From NCBI RefSeq assembly GCF_021130785.1, contig NW_025777935.1, positions 18,822 through 82,821 of the forward strand: a stretch of 64,000 bases of DNA, given 5' to 3'. The DNA is from Homalodisca vitripennis. Its lineage: Eukaryota; Arthropoda; Insecta; Hemiptera; Cicadellidae. The notes beneath the pieces are model-generated. The model had not been told where the DNA came from and did not search any database. It was given only the letters and a program-made list of their open reading frames with translations. The translations under genes and the position numbers were made by a program. Shown piece after piece: positions 13,080-26,203 of this stretch (the first letter of the stretch is position 1; each line of letters starts with the position of its first letter).

Positions 13080-13740
13080 TGTGTTCAAATTCAAATTCTA
13101 TTTATTAAAGTCAACAATATTTTGCAGTTGTGTTTTCCTGCATCGGTAATATAACTTATTGTAATACAATAATTTATATTATAAGTTGAATTTTTAAAAC
13201 ATTATTTTTAAACAATGATAAATTAATTAAAAGATCAATCGTCAACATAAAAATTTTATTAATTTCGGCTAACAAAATAGTTTTATTGCTCTCAGCGATT
13301 TTTTCGAACTCATTAAGGGAATAAAACGCATTCGACACTAAAAGATTTATTAATCGAGTTTTGAAACGATTCTTTGTTGCAAATTGTTTGATGCATTCCG
13401 GGAGTCTGTTGATCACTTTAACACCAACCTGAGATGGACTTTGTTCATAAGCCATCGTTCTGTGATACTGTATCTTCAAGACGTCTCTTCCCCTCGTATT
13501 ATATCCATGGACGTCACTACCCTGTGTCAAATCGTAATGGTATCTACAGTACAGGGCCACCTCCAGGATATAGAGGCAGGACAAAGTAAGTAATTCCATA
13601 TTCCTGGAGGCATCTCTACACGACTCTCTGTAAACTGAAAATTTCCAATGATTCTGACTGCCTTCTTTTGTAGCCGAAAGGATCTTTCAAATTTGCATTT
13701 TGTGCAGCCACCCCACAATTTTATTCCATAAAAATTTGTT
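13080..13740 (-). pseudogene. LINE-A 3'-end fragment
   Basis: Minus-strand C-terminus of a LINE-A ORF2. WGGCTKCKFERSFRLQKKAVR, then the LLTLSCLYILE, GSDVHGYNTRGRD, YHRTMAYEQSPSQVGVKVIN and VSNAFYSLNEF blocks align with the end of the ORF2 at 51.4 kb. One frameshift near 13,590. 5'-truncated near 13,740. Confidence 0.82.
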
Positions 13741-13920
13741 CGTATACTAGCCCGTAATCTGCTATTTTTATAATTTTTCAGTACAATATTTTGCTGGTTT
13801 CCTCAGCGCAAAGATGCTATTGAGAATTCAGGAACATAGCACGTCGATGTAATAACTTCAATTCAGCCGTCTGTCGAGGTGCATTCTCAGGAATGTAGTA
13901 GAATCGACTTCCTTTATAAG

Positions 13921-14467
13921 CTAATCGTTCACTACGACTACTGGTAAATTTTCATGTTCTTGCCGTCGTAAGTTGAAATTAATAAAGTTTGTTTTTGATT
14001 GTTTATTGTGAGGTTTCTTCAACAAAGAATGGAATACATGAATTAATTTCCATATAAATGTCAATTTCAAAGTTATTTTTAGGGAGTGTCTACAGCTAGC
14101 TCGGCCAGCCCTCTCGTGAGGTTCATGGTCCACGTTATTCAGAGCCTCCCCTATCAATTTGGCTAGGTGTCATTTGCCTTTCATCGTTAAATGCAAGCCG
14201 TGTCCTGTGAAGTACCTCCGGCTTATTAAAGCCAAGGACCTGGATGTTGTGCCTGACAGCCAGTTCTTCAATATGGGCATTCACGAGCATGACTTCTTCG
14301 TTGATGGTATGGTTCATGGGCAGATCGTAGCGGTGTGGAAGTGAAGCGACAATCAATCTGCATTCCCAGGGCTTAGATACAATCCGATACTCCAGGTGGC
14401 AATATATATTGCGCTGTTCTCCGGCTGCGCAATGGTTTACTGAAAAATTTAATTCGGCTATTGCCAT
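13921..14467 (-). pseudogene. LINE-A ORF1 (SGNH esterase domain) remnant
   Basis: The minus strand encodes RLIVASLPHRYDLPMNHTIN followed by LVNAHIEELAVRHNIQVLGF, matching the middle of the SGNH-hydrolase domain of LINE-A ORF1 at 54.4-55.0 kb (VVATMPHRHDL, LVNAFIEELAARHDIQVL). The GxND box is degraded and the terminal HGLHLS box is altered. A relic without the rest of the element. Confidence 0.72.
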
Positions 14468-14471
14468 TTAT
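14443..14471. repeat. Short dispersed repeat shared with 48,504
   Basis: TTTAATTCGGCTATTGCCAT plus flanking bases recurs at 48,504-48,531 just downstream of a tRNA-like sequence; possibly the tail of a SINE family. Confidence 0.5.
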
Positions 14472-14499
14472 ACTAACTTAATTAAATGTAAATACAAGA

Positions 14500-15340
14500 C
14501 GTTTGACAGGTATTTGGTCTTCCGATCATATGTTAGTTTGGTTATTTAAATCCACATGTAAAAGATACGGCCAAATACAAAATAATTGAATATATATATA
14601 TATATATTTATTTATTTATTTATGTGTATAACTGTTTAGGCTACAAGCGATAGAAATTAAGTCTAATGATACAAGTTAAATATTTCCCTGTAAGGATTGA
14701 TTTTTGTACCGTAAAAACCGTAAAAGAGCCGTGAATTTGAAGATCAAGATTGAGTGGTAACCATGGATAGTGGTTAATCTATACTTTTTTTGTAATTGTA
14801 TCTTTCAGAAAACTTACCATTGTCACGTTTTATCACTGCCAGAAAACACACAAATCCATAAATAAGACCTTCTCCACAGAAATTAACTTTATTATTTTCA
14901 ATTGTTATTAATCTACGTTTGTGTTTAAGTTTAAAATAGAAGGAATGTTGAAAACAAAAATAAAAATACTTTAGTATGTGAACTAATAGCATAGAAACGT
15001 CTCATCTGTAAGATACTGTAGTACTGTATTCACATGTTGCGGCCTGGCAGGCTCAGATATGAGACACCACATTTTACACGCCATAAGGTTTAAGAACCTT
15101 GCAACTTTGAGTTAATGCTTTGCTACCACAGCATGCGATATAACATCTTCTATAATACTTCCATTTCTTATATGATTTACTAAGTGAAGCATAGAAATTC
15201 ATATAATATAATGGTTTCATTATACCATATATCATGGTTCCATCATATTAATGATGGTGGTATATAGTTACAAACTTGAGCTTGTCGAATAAGGCTTGGT
15301 TGTCATTCCTTTTCTGAGATAAAATAATGAACCCCCATAA
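14500..15340. other. No gene; dispersed repeat at 15,045-15,130
   Basis: Contains a short (TA)n tract at about 14,590 and a block (ACCACATTTTACACGCCATA ... GAGTTAATGC) that recurs, diverged, at about 50,615-50,715. No coding signal. Confidence 0.55.
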
Positions 15341-15365
15341 ACTGAACAACGTACTAAAAAATGTT

Positions 15366-16840
15366 TAATGGCTTTACACCAAATTTAGAAACGGTCTAGG
15401 AGGAGGCCTTTGAAAAGTGTAATGTAGATATTTACCTAAAATTACCTAAAAAATAGTGACGCTGCCAGCAATGAATTCGATCACAAAGTTAAGAAACGTT
15501 TAGAGGAACAATATCGACTAGACAGTCGAGTTGGATCAGATGGAGTTCTGGCCAACAATAAGCTTTTAATAGTATATTTATTTATCGTTTGGGGAGTTCC
15601 CATTTTTTGTCTTTTCCGATCAGTTATTGTGAAGTCTTCCCCTCTGCTTGATTATTGTAGTTCATTCTACTTAAACTTTGTCAGTGGCAAGCTAATAGTC
15701 GAATAATACAAAACGAATGTGGCATTATATTATGAAGTTGAAAGAATTATGTCCTAATTATGAAAAGGATCTACATAGATCATATCAACAGGTAGTTAAC
15801 CTATTTTAATGGTAGATTCCAGAAAGACCACATATTTCAAAACATGCTGTTTATGCAACAGTTCACCGCTTCAACAAATTTGCAAGTATATCAGATTGTC
15901 CTCGCAGTGGTAGACTTAAGACAACGCCCTATGATAAGATGGTTATTAATGTGCTTCAATCTCGTTGAAGATCCACTCTCTTCAGTAACAAATGTTGATA
16001 CTGAGCATGACGTAAGTAACAGTCCTTTGGTTAGTATTTTATAATGCAACAAATACCATTCTTACAATGTACAACTTGTGCATGAACTATCAGACGTATT
16101 GAACACTGCGATATAAGAAAAACTTATGCAGAAATAGGGGTAAAATAAGAAAATTGGATGCAGACCCCAATTTTGTGTACAACATAGGTTTTACTGATGA
16201 AGCAAGTTTTATGTTAATGGACATGCTAATCGATATAACAGTAGATATTGGCTGATACAAACCCTCACTTGTACGATAGAGGCATGTTGGGCAGACATTT
16301 TGTAGGGTAACATATTATTGCTCTTCTTTTATTGATGGAAATTAGAATAGAGAGATTTACAACGACATGTTTATTAATAGAATTACCCCTATCATGACGA
16401 ATGTAGAATATTTAAACTGGGATTTGTGTGGTTCCAACGAGATGGGGCAGTCCCTCGCTATCGAGAAGGATGGATAGGTCGGAGAGGTCCAGTTGAATGG
16501 TCTGCAAGGTCACCTGATCTGTCACTTTTGGAGAGCTTTTGTGGAGTAATTTAAAAAGCAAAGTGTATAGGACTAAGTCCTCTGACAAAAAAGACTTAAC
16601 ACAAAGAATAATTCATGGAGCGTTAGGCACGAATGCTGAAAGGTTATGGATGTCTACTACAACCGCCTTGCTCGCTGTCTAACTTCCAAACAATTTTTTG
16701 TGTTTATTGTCAAAGGGGTAAGCTATAACGATAACCTCATCTGAACTTTGCAACAACTGAAACCTTATATTATTTTGTAACCGAATTGCTAAATGCCTCC
16801 TCTTGGACCCTTTCCGAATGTGGTGTAAAGTGATTCACAA
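15366..16840 (+). mobile_element. Decayed mariner-type transposon
   Basis: Imperfect terminal inverted repeats: GCTTTACACCAAATTTAGAA with AGGAGGAGGC at the left (15,370-15,406), and the matching CTTTACACCACATTCGG with AGAGGAGGC as reverse complement at the right (16,792-16,836). Inside, about 16,425-16,540 encodes WFQRDGA and RWIGRRGPVEWSARSPDLS-like text on the plus strand, typical of the C-terminal catalytic part of mariner/Tc1 transposases. Many stops and shifts; not functional. Confidence 0.75.
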
Positions 16841-18890
16841 TTTGGAGAAAAATATGTTGTGTATGCTGTAAGGTTTTTGGACTCATATTATTTTATCAAC
16901 ACAGGAGTGACAACTAAGCTTTATTCAACAAGCTCCAGTTTCTAACTTTAAACCGCCGCCATTTTGACTCAGGTGAATCTATTGAGGTCTGATTTGCTGC
17001 ATCGTGTTCTCCTAATAGACAACTTTAGTTTTATTGTAACAAATCGACCTAGCTCTTATTTAAGATACATAATTAAACAACTAAAACTTATATTGCATAA
17101 TACAATTGTATATATTTGTATATAACTATACATACAAGGACTATTACAAATGTATATCGACTGAGTCACGAACTCACCACGTCGATTGTTGGGATTGGCT
17201 TGTTTGTAAAGAAAGGGAGAGAAGACTAAAAGAACTGTTTCGATTCAAATTGAATTGGGCCCAATCTTTAGAAACGCTTCGTCACGCCCCCTAGGGGGCA
17301 CTTTGAGGACCCTTTAAGTTATCCGATTATGGAAAAGGAAAGCCGAAACAATCGACTAAGGTGCTGAAACGATTCAAATTGAATGTCTTCTGTTATCATT
17401 CTAATATATCTAACTATGCTATATAGAAAAAATATTTGTGTAAATTCTGTTAATTTTAAGGTATGTTTAATATATTATTATACGTATATTGCACATCAGT
17501 ATAACTAAACTAACATTACACTAAAACCGAAGTTTAATCAAGAAAGAATATTTCATGGCGAGTTCGACTGTTGTTATTGAATATCCGATCCTACAAAATT
17601 ATATATTCACAACTATGCTATAATATATAACTCCTCTTATACTTAAAAATATATAATTTTTACTTTGTAGTGAAAAATGTAAGAAAATCCACACGTATTT
17701 TAGAATAAATATTTGTTACATTATATAATTGTACAATAATGTGTTTTGGAACACAAAGTCATAAAATATATGTATAATAATCAAGTCCTCTGAGTGAAAT
17801 ATATACTTTTAGGCTATATGTAAACATACCTGATACAAGAGTAGAATATACATGTGACGGAAATTGTATAATGGACCAACGACTAAAATTTTGTCGGCTT
17901 CTCCACATGCACTATTTGTATAACACGTGTATTGCGGGTATACGAGTATTACACAATAGATATATAACATGAATGAGTTCAAATTAAAGAATAATAAAAT
18001 GAATAGGATAAGACATAATTTATTTATTCTTAGTTGCTTGATGAAGACAGAATTTAGCATTAGTTTTCCAACACACCGGCTTTTGAATTCAAGTTTTGAA
18101 CTATTAATGAAGACGGAAACATCTTTTAATGGAGATAACTTATCTCATAAGCGTTTAGATTGCCATGTAAATTATGTTTCTGTAACACCACGAGTAAGAA
18201 AAAACCGCTGGTGGTAGTGAAACTAAAAATATATTGTGAAATATAGTTATAGTCTAGTAATAGTAAATGTATAGTACAGTGTAAATAAATGAGATTATCT
18301 AAGATCAATTCTATATTTTTCTTGCAAAACAACTGTGGCATATGAATAGGGTTTCCATATAAATGAAAATAATAATAAAATTAAGGAATAAGTATTTTAT
18401 ATTTGTTTCTAGATATCACAATTTAAAACGAATTATTAAAATTAATTATTTAAAAGTGATAACTAAGACGAATCAAAAGGAAGTTTAAATGAGTCATTCC
18501 TGCTCTCGCCTGTCAACAACAGCTGTTGGTTAGGCACAAACTTTAAATTAGGAACTTTTCGAAATTGGAACATCCCATCCGATTCTTCTTAATTATATTA
18601 TTCTATATTATATATATATTGAATTGAGTTTACTTACAAAGTGTAACATTTCGATGGTACTTAGTACAAAACTTGTCATCGAGGTCCAAATAAAAACAAC
18701 CCTACCAAACTTTTCAATATGTTTATTAAAGTATTCATCTAAATTAGCACTATTATATAATTACAGGTCACAAGCATAAACAATAGCATACCTGTTAGTT
18801 TTCTTCTGTGAACATTTCACATCATAAACACTTAAATCCTGTCTCTCAAGTCTCAAAATACGTTAGTGCTCATATATAACAAAATATCTG
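16841..18890. other. No gene seen
   Basis: About 2 kb of AT-rich sequence; short open frames on both strands show no recognisable domain. No tandem structure noticed. Confidence 0.5.
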
Positions 18891-18899
18891 TGGTAACAT

Positions 18900-20100
18900 A
18901 ATGTGATTGGATGGCATAATTCCGTTGTATATAGTAATATAAGGATCATAGAGCAATTTTTGAGACAACGGGAAATCACACGGCAGATACTGTGGCAATG
19001 TTCAGTATCAGCAATAATTACAAATTTGCTAGTAATTTTCACCGAATGCAGTTTAAAAGGGGGGGCGTGGCAATTTTTTTCAAATCCCAATTGACTTTCC
19101 AGCCATTCAATGTTGATTACAGCTGTGATCTAAACTTTAAAGTGGCTGGAATAAAACTCGGACTGAATTCCCTTGGAAACATAATAGTAGTTGCCTTGTA
19201 CAGATCCCTAAACAGGTGTAGTACAACATTTGTTGAAAATTTCGAGACCCTCCTAATTATTTTCCATTCTAAATTATTGAAGTTTATTATTATAAGTGAA
19301 TTCAATATTAACGTTTTAGACCACGCCAGCCCTCTGACCCAGTGACTCCGCGATATTCTTACTTCTTTCGGCTTAATCTGGTCAGTGAACTCACCAACAC
19401 GGGTGACCGCCCCGTCAAGTACAGCCATCGACAACGTCATCACAAATATTCCGGATGTCTCGGTCTCTGTGCTGGATGCGGCCATCTCCGACCACTTCGC
19501 CCAAGAAGCTGTCATAAATAATTTCAAAGTAAAATTCAAACCCTATTTCGTAAAAATTAAATGAGATTTAAAGCCATCAAACGTACAGCTTTTCAATAAA
19601 TCTCTCGGGAAGGAATTGTGGTCTTTCTTAGATCCATTTCAGCGAGTGGACGATGTCTTTAACGCGTTTTTTGATCCTGGAATTTTTCACTTAAATGTCA
19701 CTTGCCCATTTCAAATGTTCAATGAGCGATCTCATGGGAAGAGGAATACTTGGGTCTCTCAAGATATCTTAAAATTAAGAGAAAGGCATAATGAATAATT
19801 AATTTTTTATCATTCTATATACGTCGTCTGAAAAACTAGGAATTTAAAACCTTTTTCCGCAACTTCATAATAAACTACCGAAACGAAATTAAAAATGCTA
19901 AGACTCGAAATTTTGAAGAAAGATTAATACACTCGGACAATTTTTCAAAAGGTGCATGGGAAATTATTAAAGTCAACAACAACTTTAAACATTTTCTAAA
20001 TTTTCAACTCAAACCTTTAAAATACAAAATTTATCTAGTAGAGTTTGCTTAATTAGCCGGATATAAACCTACCTTTCAATTCGGTAGATTTTATTCGAGA
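18900..20100 (+). pseudogene. LINE-A endonuclease and linker relic
   Basis: Plus-strand relic of LINE-A ORF2 N-terminus: KRGGVAIFFKSQL (about 19,060), VVALYRSLN, FIIISEFNINVLD (expected GDFNI, altered to SEFNI), LIWSVNSPTRVTA, STAIDNVIT and LDAAISDHFAQE (about 19,500). The linker continues to about 20,000 (GKRNTWVSQDILKLRERHN). In-frame stops and shifts throughout; RT absent. Same family as 53.5-54.2 kb and the 61.5-kb fragment. Confidence 0.82.
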
Positions 20101-20293
20101 GGTATAACTAAAATATGCCACTTGATCGAGGAACCTTTCTTTGGGCATAAATTCCCTTGTTATTCCATTCTGAAAGTCTCGCAACGGGTGAGAAGTATTC
20201 GTACCATTTTCAATGAAATATCACAAATCATATAGATTTATATATTTAGTCATATTTGTTATGCTATTAACTCCACTTATAGGGTTATCTATA

Positions 20294-20690
20294 CAGGGTG
20301 TTTGAAAAGTATAGGTACGGCTTAATATTTTAAAAACCAAAGTTGATAACATCTATAAACTTTGCACAGTGTCATATGGCTATGTAAACTATTTTTCCTT
20401 GGTATTACCATGACATGCCAACCATGGGGGGACGGCCCACAGAGGAAAACATGGAAATCTTAAATTGAAGCATGGGTCGAGTGATACCTCATTTGAAAGA
20501 GCTCACTTAGTAGAGTTGAATTCCGCAAACCGCATCTCAAAAGGTTTATCCAATCAGAAATGGCGGCTTGTTTTAGGTACACATTGTGAAGAACATTATG
20601 CGCTGCCATTTCTGACTGGATCATTGTATTCTGATGCGGTAGGCGGCGTTTCACTCTACTAACCAATGTGTTTTCACTGACTTTTTTAAT
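20294..20690. mobile_element. Mariner-like MITE with truncated right arm
   Basis: Starts TA-CAGGGTGTTTGAAAAGTA, like the mariner at 45,428. The left arm through about 20,568 includes GTAGAGTTGAATTCCGCAAA and CAATCAGAAATGGCGGC. From about 20,600 the same text returns inverted (GCCATTTCTGACTGG ... TGATGCGGTAGGCGGC ... CTCTACTAA) and then stops, so the outer right arm is lost. A foldback, non-coding derivative. Confidence 0.72.
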
Positions 20691-20699
20691 TAGCAAATT

Positions 20700-21225
20700 A
20701 TGTCATAAATTTTTAATACAATAAATAAAACACAATAAATACCAATGTTTTTTAGTTTTGTATATATTAATGTAATGCAATTATTATATAAATTATTTAG
20801 AGGTTAATGTACACTGATGATTGTTAAAAACCGAAACACATGTATGTAATAAAAAGATTTTTAAAAGGGTTTTAGTTACTTTCATTACATTAATATATAT
20901 ATATATATATATAAGATATAAGGGAAAATTTATCTTACACAAGAAAAAACATTTACACTTTATTGATGTACTATGAACTTGTAATTCATAGTCTTCTAAA
21001 AGTTTCATTTTTTATTTTCTTAAAAAAAGCTGCATTGCTTTCCCTATCACTTTCCCGCAGTTCTCTGTCCAGTACATTCTAATAGAGATCACTAAGAAGG
21101 ACTTACTGTAGATAAATTCTATAAATCGCAATTTGTAAAATTACTCCTGAAAAACGAGTATTTTTAACATGTACACCAGTATCTCTCAAACTTCTTTTGT
21201 ATCTTTCAAACAAATACACTGGTTG
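20700..21225. other. No gene seen
   Basis: AT-rich, with a short (TA)n tract at about 20,890; nothing coding recognised. Confidence 0.55.
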
Positions 21226-22253
21226 TTAATTTTTTAGTACTTTGACTGCCAATTGCATTATAATCAATTCCATCCCTTCCTTAATTTTCAATAAACCCAA
21301 GTCTTTATAATATGGTGTTACACATTGATCATACCTTAAATTATAGATATATCTTATGCATGCATTTTGCGCTTTCTGTAACTTATCAGATAACTCATTA
21401 TTTATATCACAATAAGCTATATTTGCATAATCAAAAATAGGTAATATTAGTGTTGCTACTAAAAGCTTCTTAATATAAACTGGAGGATTAAAGCTCAATT
21501 TTCTAAATGTATACAAATACTGGAATAACCACCGAACAATATAATTTATTTATTTATTTATTTAACTTCCAACAAAGATACAAATAACAAAGATGGATAA
21601 TTTACTTGTATACGCCATGATAAATCATTAGACATTCTTAAACCTAAATTGACAATTGAGCTCTCTAAATTTAAATGTACATTGTTTATCATCAAAGGTG
21701 TCAAACTGTTAACATCAATGTGAGGTAGCAACCTTGAGGATCGAAACAATATCGGCCTACACTTTGTTATATTAAGTTGTAATCCATGTTCTTTACACCA
21801 TGCATGTAATGTAGGCCTACCTAAATCCGCATTCATACAGTTAACAGCCTCATTTAAACATTGAATATTAGGCCGAGTGTTTAAATATAACTGAATATCA
21901 TCTGCGTACATCATATATTTACAAAATGTAACAGAACTACCAATCTTATTAATGTATAAAGAAAAAAGCAAAGCAGAAAGTGTGGATCCCTCTGGAACAC
22001 CTACAGAGTTATTCTTCCATTCTGATAAATTTCCATTATTTGTTTTGATCCGCTGAAGTCTATTGGTCAAGTAATCCTGAAACCAATCAACCACAGAGGA
22101 ACCGAAATTATAAGATTCCAGAACAGACAATAATAAATTATGATTCACAGAGTCAAAGGCACGACTAAAATCAAGAAGCACCTGTAGTCTTATCTCTCTG
22201 TTATCAATAACATGTCTGATATCTTCTGTTATTTTAACCACTACTGTTTTCAA
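21226..22253 (-). pseudogene. LINE-C reverse transcriptase fragment
   Basis: Minus-strand Jockey-group RT: FSRAFDSVNHNLLL (about 22,160), VVDWFQDYLTNR, VGVPEGSTLSALLFSLYIN (about 21,990) and YADDIQLYLNT (about 21,900), then KEHGLQLNITKC. A break near 21,550 with a TTTA microsatellite separates it from the C-terminal part (PIFDYANIAYCDIN, KLQKAQNACIRYIYNL; 21,516-21,226). The box reads GVPEGS where relatives have GVPQGS. No endonuclease is present; 5'-truncated near 22,255. Confidence 0.85.
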
Positions 22254-22465
22254 CTATTCGCAATGTTAAAAGTGGAGCTTCAGCTGGCCAGTTCTCCTTC
22301 TTAAACATCCATCTTGTTGTTCTACCTTTTTTTCTCACTATTGGCTCAACTACTAACCATACACAGTTCCAAAGTCAGATAGTTTTAGCTAGTCAGTCGT
22401 AAAAACGATTTTACTCATGTCAAGTATGTTGTAAGCAATTTTGAACATAACTGAAAATTATCAGA

Positions 22466-22508
<43 letters not shown>

Positions 22509-23304
22509 TATAAAATAAACATTGGGGATTGTTTTCTAACTGTTACAATGACGTATAGCAACGAACACGTCAAGTAATAACGGACACTTTTATTTTGTCA
22601 TGCAAAGGTTTACTTCTATTAAAAATTACAACTATTATTTAATACACCTTTTAACTAATACACACTAATACACAACTTTACGTCAGATAGCGTATGTCCT
22701 TCTCTTTGATGGCTCTATATAAGAAACTCAAGCGATACTCCCTGTGAAATATATACTGCACAACAGGTGTAAAGTCAGCAGTTTTATCTGCAGTGATCCA
22801 TCAAAAACGTCTAGTCGTATGGTCGGTCTATGATGTATTAGAGCCCGTATTATCGTTGTGATAAATTTACTTGGTTTTTTTAATAATTTTACTACACAAT
22901 GATTTGTTTTCCACTATATAATACCACAAAATATAAACCCTTTGCACAATGCGGCAACTTAGTCGAGTTTTATAAATAATGATTGGTGAATTGTAAATCT
23001 TTTATATTTTTGTAAAGCCAATGAAAAAGTTTAAGTTCACAGATTGAAGTTGAATTTCATAAGAAATAAATTTAAATATTCTGATTAAAATACTAAAGTA
23101 ACTTACAGAAATTAAAGTGTTACAGAAAAGTATTTATTGATTATTATTATTATGGTAACATATATGAATAGTTTTTACATAAGCTGACAATGTATATCGC
23201 CTGTTTATATCTTCAACAATATAAATCTCCAAATCCTATAAACGTTTTGTTATAATATTACGTATAAAATTGGTTATGATAATAGCGTATACTATTTCAA
23301 ATTC

Positions 23305-23349
<45 letters not shown>

Positions 23350-23406
23350 CACACTTAATAATTAAAAAAGGGTATGGCAATCAGTATAACAAGTTGCAGA
23401 TAAAGT
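22254..23406. other. No gene; two (TA)n microsatellites
   Basis: AT-rich sequence with (TA)n runs at about 22,463-22,510 and 23,308-23,346. No coding signal recognised. Confidence 0.6.
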
Positions 23407-23440
23407 AAAATTGAATAGTTTATTTCAGAAACCCCCTAAC
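23407..23440 (+). repeat. Left TIR of the DUF7869-like transposon
   Basis: AAAATTGAATAGTTTATTTC followed by AGAAACCCCCTAAC; one mismatch (AG/CG) to the right repeat. Confidence 0.85.
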
Positions 23441-23573
23441 CGACATTTTTTTTTAATTTGACTTTTTGTTAGAAAACTATAGTATTAGTATAAACACACA
23501 GTTTGGTGTAGAAAACCCCTTATCTGTAACCTCTATAACCAACACTAAAATGCAAGTGAATATTCTGTTTAGT

Positions 23574-23618
23574 GCAGAAACCCCTCAAGTGACAACACTT
23601 GAGGGGTTTCTGAAACAA
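23574..23618. promoter_or_regulatory. Subterminal hairpin of transposon-end motif
   Basis: GCAGAAACCCCTCAAGTG and its reverse complement face each other around a 3-base centre, forming a near-perfect palindrome of the same CAGAAACCCC motif that opens the element. Likely a transposase-binding site; related single copies are at about 23,510 and 26,012. Confidence 0.6.
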
Positions 23619-23818
23619 ATAGGGGATAATTTAAATTTATGAGAAATGACAGTTGGTAACACTGAGCCAGTAGCATTTTCCCACTCATTCAGTTCTGGTC
23701 AGCTGTTGTTTGTTTGTTAATACTGCTTATTTAACTAACCTAAACCTAAACTTGTCAGAAATCTGAGTTAGTGAATAGTGATCACAGTTTTGTTTATTAA
23801 CTATACGTGTTTGTCACA

Positions 23819-25856
23819 ATGAGTGAAAGTTCTGATGAGGAGCAACAACCACCAAGGAAGAAAAGAGGAACAACACGACCAGAAAGTTATAAACGTTATA
23901 TCATACGTGATGCCAGAGTAAAGGGGGCAGGTTATGTTTCCTACAAAGGTAAGCAGGTGTCAAGTAAAGTGTTTACCGAGGATATAGTTTGTAAGTGTCC
24001 AATCAAATGTCATCGTAAGATAAACAATGAGTCCAAGAAAAACATTTGGAACTTTTTTTACTCCCTGGAAACAAAAAATGCTCAAGATGTCTACCTTCAA
24101 ACACTTGTTGAGGCCAAAGAAATTGGTAGGCGTTCCAAATGTGGACAAAATATTGAATCAATGAGTGAAGAACCAAATGAGCTAATGGAACAGGACACTA
24201 GAAGTTTCAAGAGAAATCATACTTATGTTTATCATTTAAAAATTAACGGTTGTCTTATACCTGTTTGCAAAAGTGTGTTTTTAAAAGTCCATGGAATTTC
24301 AGCTGATCGTATGAAAAGGATTTGTCAGCTTTTGCTCCAGGAGAAAAGTCCACGTGACTTGAGGGGCAAAACCCGAAGTGGAAACGCCATACCAGGAAAT
24401 ATCTGTATACTTATTGATCAACATATAAAGTCATATGAAATAAAGGAAACTCATTATGGTGGTAAGCCAAAGAAATACTTAGATGCTCGGCTTACTGTCA
24501 AGAAAATGCATGAAATGTTTATAGATAAACATCCTGATCTAGAAAAAGTTGTAAAATACAACTTTTATTACGGCTACTTTAAGGAAAATTTTAATTTCTC
24601 ATTTGGTCGTCCTCAAGTTGACGTATGCTGTCAGTGCGAAAGTTTTTCCAGTAAATTAAAGGATCCCCTTATGTGTGACAATGCTAAACGTAATGTTGCT
24701 GCTGAGCTAATTCTTCACAAAAGGAGAGCAAAAAAATTTTATCATTCCTTACAGTTAGCAAGTGAAGATACAAATGATGACACTGTTGCTATATGTTTTG
24801 ATTTTATGCAGAACCTCCCCCTGCCCCACATACCCGTACAGGAGGTATTTTACATGAGGCAATTATGGGTAAACAATTTTTGTATTCATGATTTGAAATC
24901 AAATAAGGCCAAGATGTACGTCTATCACGAAGGGGAAGGAAACAAATCTCCCAATGAGGTGTGTTCTTTTATTTTTGACTATATAAAAACGGAGATCCCA
25001 GATTCTGTAAAACATTTGATCTTATTCAGTGATGGACCTTTCGGCCAAAACAAGAACAACACTGTAATTAGGTTTTTAATGAATTTGTGTGACAACTGCA
25101 ACCTAGAGACAATCACTTACAACTTCCCAGTACGAGGGCACTCGTACTCTCCTTGTGATAGGGATTTTGGTTGTATAAAGCGTCTCATAAGAAAGGTAGA
25201 CAGGATCTACACCCCTGAAGAATATAGAGAACTTATTTTGAGGGCTAGTAATACAGGCCGCTTTTCAGTTCACATGGTTAAAACAGATGAAATCTTGAAT
25301 TTCAAGGACTGGTGGCCACTTTCTTATAAAAAGTCCACTTCTGCTTCTGATGAAACTTCAGGAAGGAATGTTCCGAAAAAAAGACAAGGAGCCCTTCAAA
25401 CTTTCAACATATAAGCAGTTTTGTTTCAGCTCAAGAACAAAGGGAAAAGTAGTAGTGAAACCGTTTATTGATGGTATGATTTCATCTACATTCACCTTCC
25501 TGAAATGTGATAAGCCTCCAGAACTACCAAATCAGCCGGCCTATCCCCAAGGAAAGGTAAGCCTAAACTTATTTCTTAAAATTTGTTCCACTAAAATTTA
25601 GACTAACTCCATGAGAATAATGTAAAGGAATGATAAAATTAGCAAACAAGTTTTTGTTATTTTATTTCTCATCAGTAAACTGCATTTTTTATAAAAAGTG
25701 GAATGGTTTCAGGTACCCATTAACAAGAAAAAGATACAGGATTTGAGAAAATTAACTGAGTACACGAGAGGTTATGAACATTTTTATAATGCAATCCTAC
25801 TGTGGCCTACAACTGACTCTGAAAACCCTGAGGAAGTGGATCAAGGGTGTGAATAA
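23819..25856 (+). CDS. Putative transposase, DUF7869-like RNase-H-fold protein, two exons
   Basis: Probable start at 23,819 (ACAATGAG context, MSESSDEE); an upstream in-frame ATG at 23,807 has a poorer context. The N-terminus has an acidic/basic tail and a cysteine region (CKCPIKCH). Acidic residues sit in CFDFMQNLPLPHIP (about aa 320), LILFSDGPFGQNKN (about aa 402) and HSYSPCDRDFG (about aa 440), spaced like a DDE/D nuclease core, the pattern I associate with DUF7869 proteins. One base too many in an A7 run near 25,377 shifts the frame; the other frame continues to a clean GT donor (25,557) and AG acceptor (25,712). Exon 2 is phase 0 and ends at 25,856 (DQGCE). With that shift discounted the gene looks intact. 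Transposase role is inferred from the flanking TIRs. Confidence 0.72.
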
Positions 25857-26203
25857 GTTGCACTTCTGTCTTTTTATTTGCAAATAGATGTTTTCTCTGT
25901 AATAAATAATCATTTTTGACACTTGTTCAGTGTGTAATTTATTTTAACTACACCAAAAATACCATAAATAATATAAAGACAATGAAAAGTGTATATGGAA
26001 CAACCATTTGGTGCAGAAACCCTTCAACTGATTTTTTTTAATAATTTTTTTTCTACAAAAATGTAATATGTAGAGAGATAAAAACACAACTAAGCAATTT
26101 CTAAATGTAGGTGGAACCAACGTAAAAAACCTAAGATAAAGAAAAAAAAATGTGTTTGTAGAGGAGAGTTTTTTATTGTTTTCCTAAAATTTACTTTTTG
26201 TTA

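Noticed and set aside
16841..18890. Host gene exons among short AT-rich open frames (for example 17,106 or 17,969)
   Set aside because: No domain, splice logic or codon signal; lengths are as expected by chance.
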